Assembly (NCBI GenBank): GCA_903885855.1
Contig: CAISKG010000159.1
Location: forward strand, 1 to 18,476
Direction: 5' to 3'
Length of the DNA stretch: 18,476 bases
DNA from: an uncultured Planctomycetaceae bacterium
GTDB lineage: Bacteria > Planctomycetota > Planctomycetia > Pirellulales > UBA1268
Positions 1 through 8,301 of the stretch are shown here, piece by piece. The first letter of the stretch is position 1. Each line of letters opens with the position of its first letter. Below the pieces are notes generated by a model. It was not told the origin of the DNA, ran no database searches, and saw only the letters and a program-made list of their open reading frames with translations. The position numbers and the translations under genes are program-made.

Positions 1-231
1 CCGGGCCCCCCATGCCGCTTCCCCTCCCACCCGCCCCCGCCGCCGGCACCCCGTGCCCGCCCCGCGCGGCTGGCGACGGAGCTGGCGACGCTCGCCGACG
101 TCCCCGGCGGCGCCGCCGGGATCGACACCGTCGAACTCCACGCCAGCACGCGCGGCCGCGACGGCCCGCAGTACGAATGCCTCCACGTCGCCGATCTCGC
201 CGGCGCCCCGGCGGACGCGACGGAAGCGTGA
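1..231 (+). CDS. C-terminal fragment of an unidentified protein
   Basis: Frame 1 is open from the first base to a TGA at 229-231 and would encode the last 76 residues of a protein that begins upstream of the window. The first third is proline/alanine-rich (PPPPPAPRARPARLATEL); the rest looks like an ordinary folded C-terminus, with ELATLADVPGG, GIDTVELHASTRGRDG and QYECLHVADLAG. I do not recognise the family. Frame 1 is preferred because its composition is protein-like, whereas the other plus frames give arginine-rich shadow translations. It converges on the isochorismatase-like gene, whose stop lies 10 bases further on. Confidence 0.45.
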   Translation, partial: PGPPCRFPSHPPPPPAPRARPARLATELATLADVPGGAAGIDTVELHASTRGRDGPQYECLHVADLAGAPADATEA

Positions 232-241
232 GACCGCGGCG

Positions 242-1855
242 TCACTCCGGCGCCACGACGAAGCCCGCCTCGGCCCAGTCGGCCCAGTCCTCGCGGTTGC
301 CGTCGCCGGCGTCCATCGCCACCAGCCCCACGCGTCGCGCCCCGGCGGGGATGGCGACGTCGAAGCGCCACGCCGGCGACTGCACGCGCATCACCGGGCT
401 CGTCGCCGCCTCGCGGCCGTCGATCATCACCCTGAAGACGACGCTCGGATACCGCGCGAGGTTCGAGCCGTGGCTCATGTCGACGATCCGCTCGTCGACC
501 CCGACGAGCGCCACGAAACGCCGGTAGCCCGGCTCGACGGCGTAGACGACCTCGCACGGCGCATGGACGCCGAGGCCGCGCTCGAACGTGCGCCGGTCGA
601 TGCGGATCGGGTCGCCGCGGTTCGAGCGATCCGCCCGCGGCGGCCCGCTGTCGCCCGAGTAGCGCACCTCGCCGCCGTGGGTGTGGCCGAAGCCGACGCT
701 GCGCAGTGGCACCAGATCCCCCACGTGCACGTCCGGCGCCGGGGGGAGCGGCCCGAGCCGCTCGAAGGCCGCCGCCCCCTCGCCGCCCACGCGCCGGCCG
801 TCGCGGAAGGCGGCGCTTCGCAGCCGCGTCGACGCGGTGAGCACCAGCGGCGCGTCGTAGCGCGGCGACGAGGGCCCGGGGGCGGAGCCGTCGAGCGTGT
901 AGCGGATCTCCGCGCCGGGCTCGAGCGGGGCGGCGAGCGTCACGGTGACGTCGTCCTCGAAGAGGTGGGGCCGGGCCGCGGTGCCCCAGGGGGTGACGCG
1001 CACCGGCTCCGCCACCGCCGCGTCGTCCCAGCGTCCCATCCGGGCGAGTTCCCGGCGGAAGTCGATCGTCGGGGCCAGATGGCGCTCGAAGTGCTCCACC
1101 ACCTGGGTGGTGTTGAGATCGGGGGTGAAGCCGCGCGCCGGATCGTAGCCGGGATGGGCGTCGGTCATGTCGCGCGCCAGGATGCAGCGCAGCCCCGCGC
1201 GCTTCATCGCCCGCAGGCCCATCGGCTTGCCGAGCAGGCAGACCTGCGTGTGGAAGCCGACGTACACCAGGTGCGTGAGCCCCCGCTCGCGGCAGATCGC
1301 CCACACCTCCTCGCGCGTGTCGGGCATCCAGTCGTCGGGGCCGACGCGCAGGCCGGGATGCATGGCGTCCCAGCCGTAGTTGGGCCCGCAGCGGATGCGC
1401 CCGCAGGCGCAGCCGCCGGCGTCGGGCACCGGCGGGCAGTCGACCGCCACGGCGTCGGGCACGGCCTCGGTGGGGAGGGCCAGGACGCGCTCGCGCTGCG
1501 GCCAGCCGACGTAATTCTCCACCACGTCGCTGGGGCAGAGCATGACGGTCATCCCCAGCCCGCGCGCCGCCTCGAGGGCGTGGTCGATCCGCGGCACGAG
1601 CGCGTCGACGCGCATCGTGGCGGTCTTGCACCAGTGCCAGTTCCAGACGTCGACGGCCACCACGCCGACGCGCGCCGCCTCGACCACCTCGCGCGACTCA
1701 CGCGGCTCGCCGGTGGCGGGGTCGCGCTCGAGCAGCGTGAGTTCGATGCGCGGCCCCGCCGGCGGCGCGGGGGCCGGCTGCGCGGCCGCCGGCGCGGCGA
1801 GGCAGGACACGAGACACAGCGCCAGCGACGGCGTGGGGCGGGGGATTCGGGCCAT
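242..1855 (-). CDS. Secreted isochorismatase-like cysteine hydrolase with Fn3-associated and NPCBM domains
   Basis: 537 residues. The N-terminus (about 1-25) is a signal peptide; LVSC at 15-18 also resembles a lipobox, so a lipoprotein is possible. Residues about 60-265 resemble the isochorismatase-like alpha/beta hydrolases: an Asp at 69 (VAVDVW), the nucleophile-type motif VGFHTQVCLLG with Cys206, then ILARDMTDAHPG and a VVEHFERHLAPTI ending. The canonical active-site Lys between these motifs is not obvious, so the reaction is unknown. Residues about 288-365 look like a chitobiase/Fn3-associated repeat (IRYTLDGSAPG). Residues about 378-535 look like an NPCBM domain (ERGLGVHAP at 425-433, DWADWAEAGF near the end), which usually binds carbohydrate. 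The ATG has GGAG 9 bases upstream and lies 18 bases after the Gfo/Idh/MocA stop, so the two are probably cotranscribed. Likely acts outside the cytoplasm on or near a glycan (inference). Confidence 0.85.
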   Translation of the reverse strand: MARIPRPTPSLALCLVSCLAAPAAAQPAPAPPAGPRIELTLLERDPATGEPRESREVVEAARVGVVAVDVWNWHWCKTATMRVDALVPRIDHALEAARGLGMTVMLCPSDVVENYVGWPQRERVLALPTEAVPDAVAVDCPPVPDAGGCACGRIRCGPNYGWDAMHPGLRVGPDDWMPDTREEVWAICRERGLTHLVYVGFHTQVCLLGKPMGLRAMKRAGLRCILARDMTDAHPGYDPARGFTPDLNTTQVVEHFERHLAPTIDFRRELARMGRWDDAAVAEPVRVTPWGTAARPHLFEDDVTVTLAAPLEPGAEIRYTLDGSAPGPSSPRYDAPLVLTASTRLRSAAFRDGRRVGGEGAAAFERLGPLPPAPDVHVGDLVPLRSVGFGHTHGGEVRYSGDSGPPRADRSNRGDPIRIDRRTFERGLGVHAPCEVVYAVEPGYRRFVALVGVDERIVDMSHGSNLARYPSVVFRVMIDGREAATSPVMRVQSPAWRFDVAIPAGARRVGLVAMDAGDGNREDWADWAEAGFVVAPE

Positions 1856-1873
1856 GCTGCGGGTCTCCGGGCG

Positions 1874-3214
1874 TCAGACGGCGTCGGGCATCCGGTAGCG
1901 GCCGCGGCCGGCGGGCCGCTGCAGGTCGTCGGCCTCCGGGCAGCCGGGGAAGGTCTCGGTGGCGGCGTCGAAGGCCAGCTGGCGCTGGCCGAGGCGGAAG
2001 GAGGTGTTGGCCAGGTGCACGAGGCAGGCGCTGGCGTGGCAGAGGGCGATGTCCGCGGCCGGGGCGCGCCGGGTGCGCATGCTCTCGACGAAGTCGGGGC
2101 GGTGCCATTTGTCGGGGAAGTGCCCCTTGTCCTGCTCGATCACCCGGCCACCGGTGTCGACCACCTGCCAGCCGCAGCCGTGCCGCCCCAGGTACATCAG
2201 CGCCTCGGTGCCGTAGATCTCGATCCGCGTGGCGCTCGTGGGCCAGTGGGGCCACTGCGTGCCGTAGCGCACCTCCTGCGGGAACTTGATCATGTAGTTG
2301 GTGGCGTTGCCGTTCTCGCAGGTCATGGTGAAGTCGCCGAAGTCGTACGTGATGCACTGGAACTCCGGCACCTCGCGCTCCGAGTGGTGGGCGTAGTTGC
2401 CGCCGTAGCAGACGACGCTCCGCGGATGGGGCGGATCGCCGAGCACCATCCGCGCCAGGTCGAGCTGGTGGCTGGCGTCGTCGGCGAGGGCCCCCCCCTT
2501 GTAGTCCCACCAGGGATGCCAATCGAGGTGGCGGGCGGCCGTGTAGGGATGCCAGGGCGCCGGACCGAGCCAGGCGTCCCAGTCGAAGCCGGAGGGGCAC
2601 TCGCCGTCGGGGAGACGCTGCCAGCGGCCCCCGCCGAGCAGGTTGTAGACCTTGACGTGGACGATCCGCCCCAGCTTGCCGGCGCGCAGGTAGTCGCGGG
2701 CGCTGGCGGCGTAGGGTCCGCTGCGGTTCTGGAAGCCGACCTGCACCACGCGCCGGTGGCGGGCGGCGGCCTCCACCATCAGCCGCCCCTCGCGGATCGT
2801 CATCGAGGGGTTCTTCTCGACGAACACGTCCTTCCCCGCCTGGCAGGCCCAGACCGTCGCCAGCGCGTGCCAGTGCTCGGGGGTGGCGATGACCACGCCG
2901 TCCACCGCCGGGTCGTCGAACACGCGCCGCATGTCGGCGGAGACGGCCGGAGCCTCCCCCTGCACCGCCGAGAGCGCCTCGGCCAGCCCTCGGGCCCGGT
3001 TCTCCCAGACGTCGCACACATGCCCGACGCGCACGCCGGGCAGGGCGGCGAGCGCCTTGGCATGGTCGGCGCCGCGGCCCCCGGCGCCCAGCAGCGCCAG
3101 CGTGACGCGCTCGTTGGGGGATTCGGAGGCGGCGACGGGGCCGGCGGTGAAGGCCAGCGGCAGGGCGGCCCCCACCCCGGCCCCGAGGGCAGCGCGGCGC
3201 GTGATCGGTTCCAT
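1874..3214 (-). CDS. Tat-exported Gfo/Idh/MocA family oxidoreductase
   Basis: 446 residues from the ATG at 3214. An upstream in-frame start at 3247 exists, but 3214 has GGGAG 9 bases upstream and puts a twin-arginine signal at the N-terminus (TRRAALGAG, residues 5-13), as expected for planctomycete members that fold with NAD(P) before export. The Rossmann motif is at about 38-50 (LALLGAGGRGADH), ATPEHWHA at 110-117, and the EKP-type segment is at 133-137 but reads EKNPS. GGALADDASHQLD at 240-252 matches the family's catalytic His region, and the C-terminus has the usual PEADDLQRP ending. The family oxidises or reduces sugars and related alcohols with a tightly held nicotinamide cofactor; the substrate here is unknown. 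First gene of a minus-strand unit with the isochorismatase-like gene, divergent from the DUF1549/DUF1553 gene. Confidence 0.92.
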   Translation of the reverse strand: MEPITRRAALGAGVGAALPLAFTAGPVAASESPNERVTLALLGAGGRGADHAKALAALPGVRVGHVCDVWENRARGLAEALSAVQGEAPAVSADMRRVFDDPAVDGVVIATPEHWHALATVWACQAGKDVFVEKNPSMTIREGRLMVEAAARHRRVVQVGFQNRSGPYAASARDYLRAGKLGRIVHVKVYNLLGGGRWQRLPDGECPSGFDWDAWLGPAPWHPYTAARHLDWHPWWDYKGGALADDASHQLDLARMVLGDPPHPRSVVCYGGNYAHHSEREVPEFQCITYDFGDFTMTCENGNATNYMIKFPQEVRYGTQWPHWPTSATRIEIYGTEALMYLGRHGCGWQVVDTGGRVIEQDKGHFPDKWHRPDFVESMRTRRAPAADIALCHASACLVHLANTSFRLGQRQLAFDAATETFPGCPEADDLQRPAGRGRYRMPDAV

Positions 3215-3267
3215 GGCGGATCGCTCCCGGGATCGGCCGCGTCCCACCCCGGCGCACGGCGGAGCGG

Positions 3268-3273
3268 AGTATA
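3268..3273 (-). promoter_or_regulatory. Putative -10 element for the Gfo/Idh/MocA unit
   Basis: On the minus strand this reads TATACT, an A/T-rich hexamer in very GC-rich surroundings. It lies about 55 bases upstream of the ATG at 3214 and would give a leader of roughly 45-50 nt. I see no convincing -35. The same hexamer occurs upstream of the plus-strand units at 10116 and 18078. Confidence 0.45.
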
Positions 3274-3376
3274 CGGCGGCCGCGCCGCCTGCACGGGCGC
3301 GCCGGCGGATCGAACTGCTTCCCGAGCAAGCACTTGCGTGCGGCGCGCACGACCTCGCGGCGGATGGGGAGGGTGC

Positions 3377-3382
3377 TATAAT
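3377..3382 (+). promoter_or_regulatory. Putative extended -10 promoter of the DUF1549/DUF1553-DUF1501 unit
   Basis: TGCTATAAT at 3374-3382 is a perfect extended -10 (TGn plus TATAAT). No clear -35 is seen 16-18 bases upstream, which an extended -10 can tolerate. Transcription would start near 3389 and leave a leader of about 83 nt that contains a small hairpin (CGGCC-GAA-GGCCG near 3417-3429). With the minus-strand element at 3268-3273 it makes 3215-3471 a divergent promoter region; nothing else is apparent there. Confidence 0.6.
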
Positions 3383-3471
3383 TGCCCGGTTCGGCAGGGA
3401 GGGGCCGATGCGACGCCGGCCGAAGGCCGCGCTGTCCGTGCCTCCCCAGCCGCCCCGAGGAGCCAGAGCCC

Positions 3472-5241
3472 ATGTCCCCGACCGGCCTTTCCTCCCCCGG
3501 CCTGCGTGTCCCTCTCGTCGCGCTGGCCGCCGTGGCGCTCGTCGCCGCCTCCGCCCGCGCCCAGGACGCTCCCGCCGCCGCTGCGGCCCCGCGCCTCTCC
3601 TACAACAAGGACGTCCGGCCGATCCTCGTGGAGCACTGCTTCTCCTGCCACGGCGCCGACAGCGCCTCGCGGCAGGCGGGCCTCCGCCTCGACCAGCGCG
3701 ACGCGGCGATCGAGGCGGGGGCGCTCGTGCCCGGCGACCCCGACTCCACGACCTTCCTCGACCGCGTCTTCTCCGACGACCCCGCCGACGTCATGCCCCC
3801 CCCGGCGGCGAAGAAGCCGCTCTCGCCGGCCCAGAAGGAGACGCTCGTCCGCTGGGTGAAGGAGGGGGCGGAGTACGAGCCCCACTGGTCGTACATCGCG
3901 CCGCGGCGGCCCGAGCCGCCGGCGGTGGGGAGCGAGGCCTGGATCCGCAATCCCATCGACCGCTTCATCCTCGCCCGGCTCGAGGCGGAGGGGCTCGCCC
4001 CGGCGCCCGAGGCCGACCGGCGCACGCTCGCCCGGCGTCTGGCCCTCGATCTCACCGGCCTGCCGCCGGAGCCGGCGCTGGTGGAGGCGTTCGTGGCCGA
4101 CCGCTCCCCCGACGCGTACGAGCAACTCGTCGACCGGCTCCTCTCGAGCCTCGACTGGGGGGAGCACCGCGGCCGCCACTGGCTCGACTACGCGCGCTAC
4201 GGCGACACCAACGGGATCCACATCGACAACTTCCGCGAGCTGTGGTCCTACCGGCAGTGGGTGGTGGGGGCCTTCAACCGCAACCTCCCCTTCGACCAGT
4301 TCACCGTCCTCCAACTGGCCGGCGACCTCGTCAACGCGGAGAACCCGTCGCTCTCCGACGAGGAGAAACTCGACAACCAGATCGCCAGCGGCTTCAACCG
4401 CTGCAACATCACGACGAGCGAGGGGGGGGCGATCGACGAGGAATACCGCGTCATCTACTGCCGCGACCGCACCGAGACCACGGCGGCGGTGTGGATGGGG
4501 ATCACCACGGGCTGCGCCGTCTGCCACAACCACAAGTTCGACCCGCTCTCGCAGCGCGAGTTCTACGAGCTGTCGGCGTTCTTCAACAACACGACCCAGC
4601 CGGCGATGGACGGCAACGTCCACGACACGCCGCCGGTGGTGCCGGTGCCACGCCCCGAGGATTTCCCGCGCTTCGCGGCGATCGAGAAGGAGCTGCCGCA
4701 GGCCCGGGCCGCCGTCGAGGCGCGGCGCGCCGCCGGCCGGCCCGAGTTCGACGCCTGGATCTCCGCCGCCACGCTCGACACCGTGCGCGCGCTGCTCCCC
4801 CAGGACTCGCCCCTGGCCGAATTGCCCTGCGGCGAGGGGCAGGGGCAGGCGACGAAGATCCGCGTCGGCGGCAAGGAGACCGACCTCCCCCCTCTCCGCC
4901 GCGACGCGCTGGCAGCCCGGCCCCGGCGGATCGTCGGGGCTGCTCCTCGACGGCAAGGCGGCCGAGGTGGCCGGGGTCGGCGACTTCGAGCAGGACCAGG
5001 GCTTCACCGTCGCCTTCTGGGTCCGGCCGCCGGCCAACGACACCGCCTACGCCGCGGTGGCGAAGATGGACGACTCCCAGGCCTACCGCGGCTGGGACGC
5101 CTGGATCCAGGGCCGGCGCCTGGGAATCCACGTCGTCCACGCCTGGCCCGAGGATGCCATGAAGGTGTCGGCCAGGGACCAGCTCCCCGCCGACACCTGG
5201 ACGCGCGTCGCGATCGTCTACGACGGCTCGGGCCGGCCTGA
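3472..5241 (+). CDS. N-terminal part of planctomycete cytochrome c / DUF1549 protein (frameshifted gene)
   Basis: The ATG at 3472 has GAGGAG 9 bases upstream and starts a Sec signal peptide (about 1-31, cleaved near ASARAQ). A planctomycete cytochrome c domain follows (about 44-135) with the heme motif CFSCH at 56-60 and MPPP at 108-111 as possible distal ligand. The DUF1549 domain (about 155-375) shows NPIDRFILARLEAEGL, LTGLPP, HWLDYARYGDTNG and a second CxxCH, CAVCHNHKFDP, at 348-358. Family resemblance stops near residue 473. The 116 codons after that to the TGA at 5241 are Arg/Gly/Pro-rich out-of-frame sequence, while the LamG and DUF1553 parts continue in frame 2. So this is the 5' part of one gene running to 6691, which would give about 1072 residues, a plausible family length. 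The product is probably periplasmic or surface-bound and works with the DUF1501 protein; its biochemical role is unknown. Confidence 0.88.
   Translation: MSPTGLSSPGLRVPLVALAAVALVAASARAQDAPAAAAAPRLSYNKDVRPILVEHCFSCHGADSASRQAGLRLDQRDAAIEAGALVPGDPDSTTFLDRVFSDDPADVMPPPAAKKPLSPAQKETLVRWVKEGAEYEPHWSYIAPRRPEPPAVGSEAWIRNPIDRFILARLEAEGLAPAPEADRRTLARRLALDLTGLPPEPALVEAFVADRSPDAYEQLVDRLLSSLDWGEHRGRHWLDYARYGDTNGIHIDNFRELWSYRQWVVGAFNRNLPFDQFTVLQLAGDLVNAENPSLSDEEKLDNQIASGFNRCNITTSEGGAIDEEYRVIYCRDRTETTAAVWMGITTGCAVCHNHKFDPLSQREFYELSAFFNNTTQPAMDGNVHDTPPVVPVPRPEDFPRFAAIEKELPQARAAVEARRAAGRPEFDAWISAATLDTVRALLPQDSPLAELPCGEGQGQATKIRVGGKETDLPPLRRDALAARPRRIVGAAPRRQGGRGGRGRRLRAGPGLHRRLLGPAAGQRHRLRRGGEDGRLPGLPRLGRLDPGPAPGNPRRPRLARGCHEGVGQGPAPRRHLDARRDRLRRLGPA
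4887..4892 (+). other. Apparent frameshift site (run of six C) in the DUF1549/DUF1553 gene
   Basis: Frame 1 reads GGKETDLPP up to this run. Frame 2 from 4892 reads LSAATRWQPGPGGSSGLLLD, a normal lead into a LamG domain. Dropping one C joins the two parts without loss (KETDLP + LSAATRWQ). It may be a sequencing error, a real inactivating insertion, or +1 slippage on CUC-CCC-CCU. Confidence 0.7.
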
Positions 5242-6691
5242 GGGGGTGAAACTGTATTACGACGGCAAGCCGCAGGGCACGAACGTCGAGGTCAGCGCCT
5301 TCAAGAAGAACACGATCCGCAACCAGGTGCCCTTCACGATCGGCAGCCGCTCCCCCGGCTCGCCGGCGCACGGCTGCGGCGTGGCGGGCATCGCGCTGTG
5401 GGGGCGGGCCTTCTCCGATGGCGAGGTGGAGGGGCTGGTGCGCGGCGCGGCCATCGCCGACCTCGTGCGCCTCCCCCCCGCGGAGCGCCCGGCGGCCGGG
5501 GCCGGCCTCTACGAATGGTGGCTCTCGAGCGCCGACGCCCCATTCAAGGCGGCGGGCGAGCGCGTCCGGGCGCTCGAGGGGGAATACGCCGCGATCCGCC
5601 AGCGCGGCACCGTGGCCCACGTGATGAACGAGAAGCCGGAGCCGGCCAAGGCCTGGATCCTCGCCCGCGGCGAATACGACAAGCGCCTCGACGAGGTCCA
5701 GCCCGACACCCCCGACATCCTCCCCGCCTTCCCGGAGGGCCAGCCGCGCAACCGCCTCGGCCTGGCGCGCTGGCTCCTGCTCGCCGACCATCCGCTCACG
5801 GCGCGCACCACGGTGAACCGCTTCTGGCAGGAGGTGTTCGGGACGGGGCTGGTGCGCTCGAGCGCCGATCTCGGCGTCTCCGGCGAGCTCCCCAGCCATC
5901 CCGAGCTGCTCGACTGGCTGGCGGTGGAGTTCCGCGAGAGCGGCTGGAACGTGAAGCGCCTCTTCAAGCTGATGGTGACCAGCAGCGCCTACCGGCAAAG
6001 CGCCGTCACGACCCCGGAGAAGCTCGCCAAGGACAACGCCAACCGCCTCCTCTCGCGCGGCCCGCGCTTCCGCATGGATGCCGAGATGGTGCGCGACTAC
6101 GCCCTGGCCGCCAGCGGCCTGCTCGTCCGGCAGATCGGCGGCCCGAGCGTGCGCCCCTACCAGCCCGACGGCGTCTGGGAGGCGGTGTCGATGGGGGGCA
6201 ACACGCAGAGCTACAAGCGCGACGCCGGCGACGGGCTCTACCGCAAGAGCATGTACTGGTTCTGGAAGCGCACGGCGCCGCCGGCGTCGATGGAGATCTT
6301 CAACGCCCCGTCGCGCGAGACCTGCACCATCCGCCGCGAGCGCACCAACACGCCGCTCCAGGCCCTCGTCACCCTCAACGACCCGCAGTTCGTGGAGGCG
6401 GCCCGGGCGCTGGCAGACCGGGCCCTCGAGATCGGCGGGCCCACCGACGAGGCGCGGATCGACTTCCTCTCCCGGCGGATCGTGGCCCGGCCCTTCGCCC
6501 CCGAGGAGGTGGCGGTCGTGAAGCAGTCGCTGGTCGATCTCCAGGCCTTCTACGCCGCCCATCCCGACGACGCCAAGGCGCTCCTCGCGGTGGGCGACAG
6601 CAAGCCGCGCCACCCCGACGCGGCGCTCCTGGCCGCGTGGACCATGCTCACGAACGAACTCCTCAATCTCGACGAGGTCCTCTGCAAGTAG
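4967..6691 (+). CDS. C-terminal part of the same gene: LamG-like plus DUF1553 domains
   Basis: The frame-2 reading frame; a GTG at 4967 is the first start codon of the isolated ORF but is probably not a real start, because family-like sequence already runs from about 4892. Numbered from 4967, residues 1-160 are a concanavalin/LamG-like fold (DFEQDQGFTVAFWVRPP, WTRVAIVYDGSG, KLYYDGKPQG, FTIGSRSPGSP, IALWGRAFSDGEV). Residues about 235-570 are DUF1553: RNRLGLARWLLLADHPLTAR, VNRFWQEVFGTGLV, RMDAEMVRDYALAASGLL, PYQPDGVWEAVS, RRERTNTPLQALVTLNDPQF. It ends with the usual LTNELLNLDE. It follows the DUF1549 half in family order and lies 44 bases before the DUF1501 gene. Whether the protein is made depends on the frameshift at 4887-4892. 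Confidence 0.85.
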   Translation: MAGVGDFEQDQGFTVAFWVRPPANDTAYAAVAKMDDSQAYRGWDAWIQGRRLGIHVVHAWPEDAMKVSARDQLPADTWTRVAIVYDGSGRPEGVKLYYDGKPQGTNVEVSAFKKNTIRNQVPFTIGSRSPGSPAHGCGVAGIALWGRAFSDGEVEGLVRGAAIADLVRLPPAERPAAGAGLYEWWLSSADAPFKAAGERVRALEGEYAAIRQRGTVAHVMNEKPEPAKAWILARGEYDKRLDEVQPDTPDILPAFPEGQPRNRLGLARWLLLADHPLTARTTVNRFWQEVFGTGLVRSSADLGVSGELPSHPELLDWLAVEFRESGWNVKRLFKLMVTSSAYRQSAVTTPEKLAKDNANRLLSRGPRFRMDAEMVRDYALAASGLLVRQIGGPSVRPYQPDGVWEAVSMGGNTQSYKRDAGDGLYRKSMYWFWKRTAPPASMEIFNAPSRETCTIRRERTNTPLQALVTLNDPQFVEAARALADRALEIGGPTDEARIDFLSRRIVARPFAPEEVAVVKQSLVDLQAFYAAHPDDAKALLAVGDSKPRHPDAALLAAWTMLTNELLNLDEVLCK

Positions 6692-6735
6692 GCCGGCGGC
6701 CCCGCGCCGCCCCGAGGCTCCCGCAGGAGAAAACG

Positions 6736-8244
6736 ATGCCCCTCCCCGCCGACCCGCTGGCCGAACTCGGCCTCAATCTCACGCGCCGCCGCTTCTTCGA
6801 GCGCGGCAGCCACCTCCTCGGCGGCGCGGCGCTGGCCGCGCTGGCTCCCGGCGCCGCGCTCGCTCCCCGCGCCGCGCTGGGCGACGCCGGCGCCGTGACG
6901 GGGCCCGACGGCGTGGCGCGCGTCCCCGGCGCCGCCGGGCCGCACTTCGCCCCCAAGGCGCGCAACGTCATCTACCTGCACATGGTGGGCGGGCCGCCGC
7001 AGATGGATCTCTACGACTACAAGCCAGCGATGAACGACTGGTTCGACAAGGATCTGCCCGAGAGCGTCCGCAACGGCCAGCGGCTCACCACCATGACCTC
7101 GGGGCAGACGCGTTTCCCGATCGCCCCCACGAAGTTCGCCTTCAAGCGGCACGGCCAGAGCGGGATGTGGGTCACCGAGCTCCTCCCCCACACCGCCAGC
7201 ATGGTCGACCAGATGTGCTTCATCCGCACGATGCACACCGAGGCGATCAACCACGAGCCGGCGATCACCTACATGCAGACCGGCAACCAGCTCCACGGCC
7301 GCCCCTGCCTGGGGTCGTGGGCCGCCTACGGGCTGGGATCGCTCAACGCCGACCTCCCCACCTTCGTGGTGTTGGTCGCCAAGCCGACCAACACCGAGCA
7401 GGTGCAGGCGATCGGGGCCCGGCTCTGGTCGAGCGGCTACCTGCCGGGGGAGTTCTCCGGCGTCAGCTTCCGCAGCGCCGGCGACCCGATCCTCTACATC
7501 AACAATCCCTCCGGCGTGCCGGCCGAGGTGCGCCGCAAGACGCTCGACGGTCTCCAGGCCCTCAACCGGCGCACGCTCGAGCAGATCGGCGACCCCGAAA
7601 CGCGCACGCGCATCGCGCAGTACGAGATGGCCTTCCGGATGCAGACGAGCGTCCCGGACCTCTCGAATCTCGCCACCGAGCCGGAGAGCACCTTCGCGCT
7701 CTACGGCGACGAGGCGCGCAAGCCCGGCACCTTCGCCAACACCGTGCTCATGTCGCGGCGCCTCGTGGAGCGCGGCGTGCGCTTCGTGCAGGTCTACCTC
7801 AACAACTGGGACACCCACGCCAACGTCTCCGGCCGGCTGCCGATGCAGTGCAAGGACATCGACCAGGCCTGCCACGGGCTGGTGCAGGATCTCAAGAGCC
7901 GCGGCCTCCTCGACTCCACGCTCATCATCTGGGGGGGCGAGTTCGGGCGCACGATCTACTCGCAGGGGGGCGTGTCGCGGGAGAACTACGGCCGCGACCA
8001 CCATCCGCGCTGCTTCACGATGTGGATGGCCGGCGGCGGCGCCCGCGGCGGGCAGGTGTACGGCGAGACCGACGATTTCTCCTACAACATCGTCAAGGAT
8101 CCGGTGCACATCCGCGACTTCCACGCCACGGTGCTCCAACTCCTCGGCTTCGACCACGAGCGTTTCACCTACCGCCATCTCGGCCTCGACTTCAAGCTCA
8201 CCGGCGTCGAGCCGGCGCGCGTGATCCCGGAGCTGATGGCCTGA
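6736..8244 (+). CDS. DUF1501 domain-containing protein, Tat-exported
   Basis: 502 residues. The ATG at 6736 has AGGAGA 5 bases upstream. The N-terminus has a twin-arginine signal, LTRRRFFERG (15-24), followed by an Ala-rich hydrophobic stretch to about residue 50. The DUF1501 domain fills the rest: NVIYLHMVGGPPQMDLYDYKP (77-97), IRTMHTEAINHEPA (163-176), NNWDTHANV (356-364), WGGEFGRT (399-406), GRDHHPRCFTMWMAGGG (419-435), DPVHIRDFHATVLQLLGFDH (455-474) and RHLGLDFKLTG (480-490). DUF1501 is related in fold to the sulfatase/alkaline phosphatase group; the His/Asp/Glu-rich motifs could hold metal, but no reaction is established. Its gene almost always sits next to a DUF1549/DUF1553 gene in planctomycetes, and here it follows one by 44 bases, so the two probably form one operon and one exported system. 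Confidence 0.95.
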   Translation: MPLPADPLAELGLNLTRRRFFERGSHLLGGAALAALAPGAALAPRAALGDAGAVTGPDGVARVPGAAGPHFAPKARNVIYLHMVGGPPQMDLYDYKPAMNDWFDKDLPESVRNGQRLTTMTSGQTRFPIAPTKFAFKRHGQSGMWVTELLPHTASMVDQMCFIRTMHTEAINHEPAITYMQTGNQLHGRPCLGSWAAYGLGSLNADLPTFVVLVAKPTNTEQVQAIGARLWSSGYLPGEFSGVSFRSAGDPILYINNPSGVPAEVRRKTLDGLQALNRRTLEQIGDPETRTRIAQYEMAFRMQTSVPDLSNLATEPESTFALYGDEARKPGTFANTVLMSRRLVERGVRFVQVYLNNWDTHANVSGRLPMQCKDIDQACHGLVQDLKSRGLLDSTLIIWGGEFGRTIYSQGGVSRENYGRDHHPRCFTMWMAGGGARGGQVYGETDDFSYNIVKDPVHIRDFHATVLQLLGFDHERFTYRHLGLDFKLTGVEPARVIPELMA

Positions 8245-8301
8245 GCCGCGCCGATCCGCCCCCGGCGGTCGCCTCCGCCCCCCACGATGGCGACGGCGGT
8301 G

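Noticed and set aside
3212..3247. Longer N-terminus of the Gfo/Idh/MocA protein
   Set aside because: The 11 extra residues would move the twin-arginine signal inward and have no better ribosome-binding site than the ATG at 3214.
53..3859. Plus-strand open frame of more than 1200 codons over the minus-strand genes
   Set aside because: Translation is Arg/His/Val/Ala-rich with no family motif; it is the shadow of the Gfo/Idh/MocA and isochorismatase-like genes, whose motifs are clear on the other strand.
4422..4429. Run of eight G as a second frameshift site
   Set aside because: The DUF1549 frame continues unbroken across it (SEGGAIDEEYRV), so no shift occurs here.
4583..6613. Minus-strand frame of 676 codons opposite the LamG/DUF1553 region
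   Set aside because: Shadow of the DUF1553 gene; no recognisable motif or ribosome-binding site.
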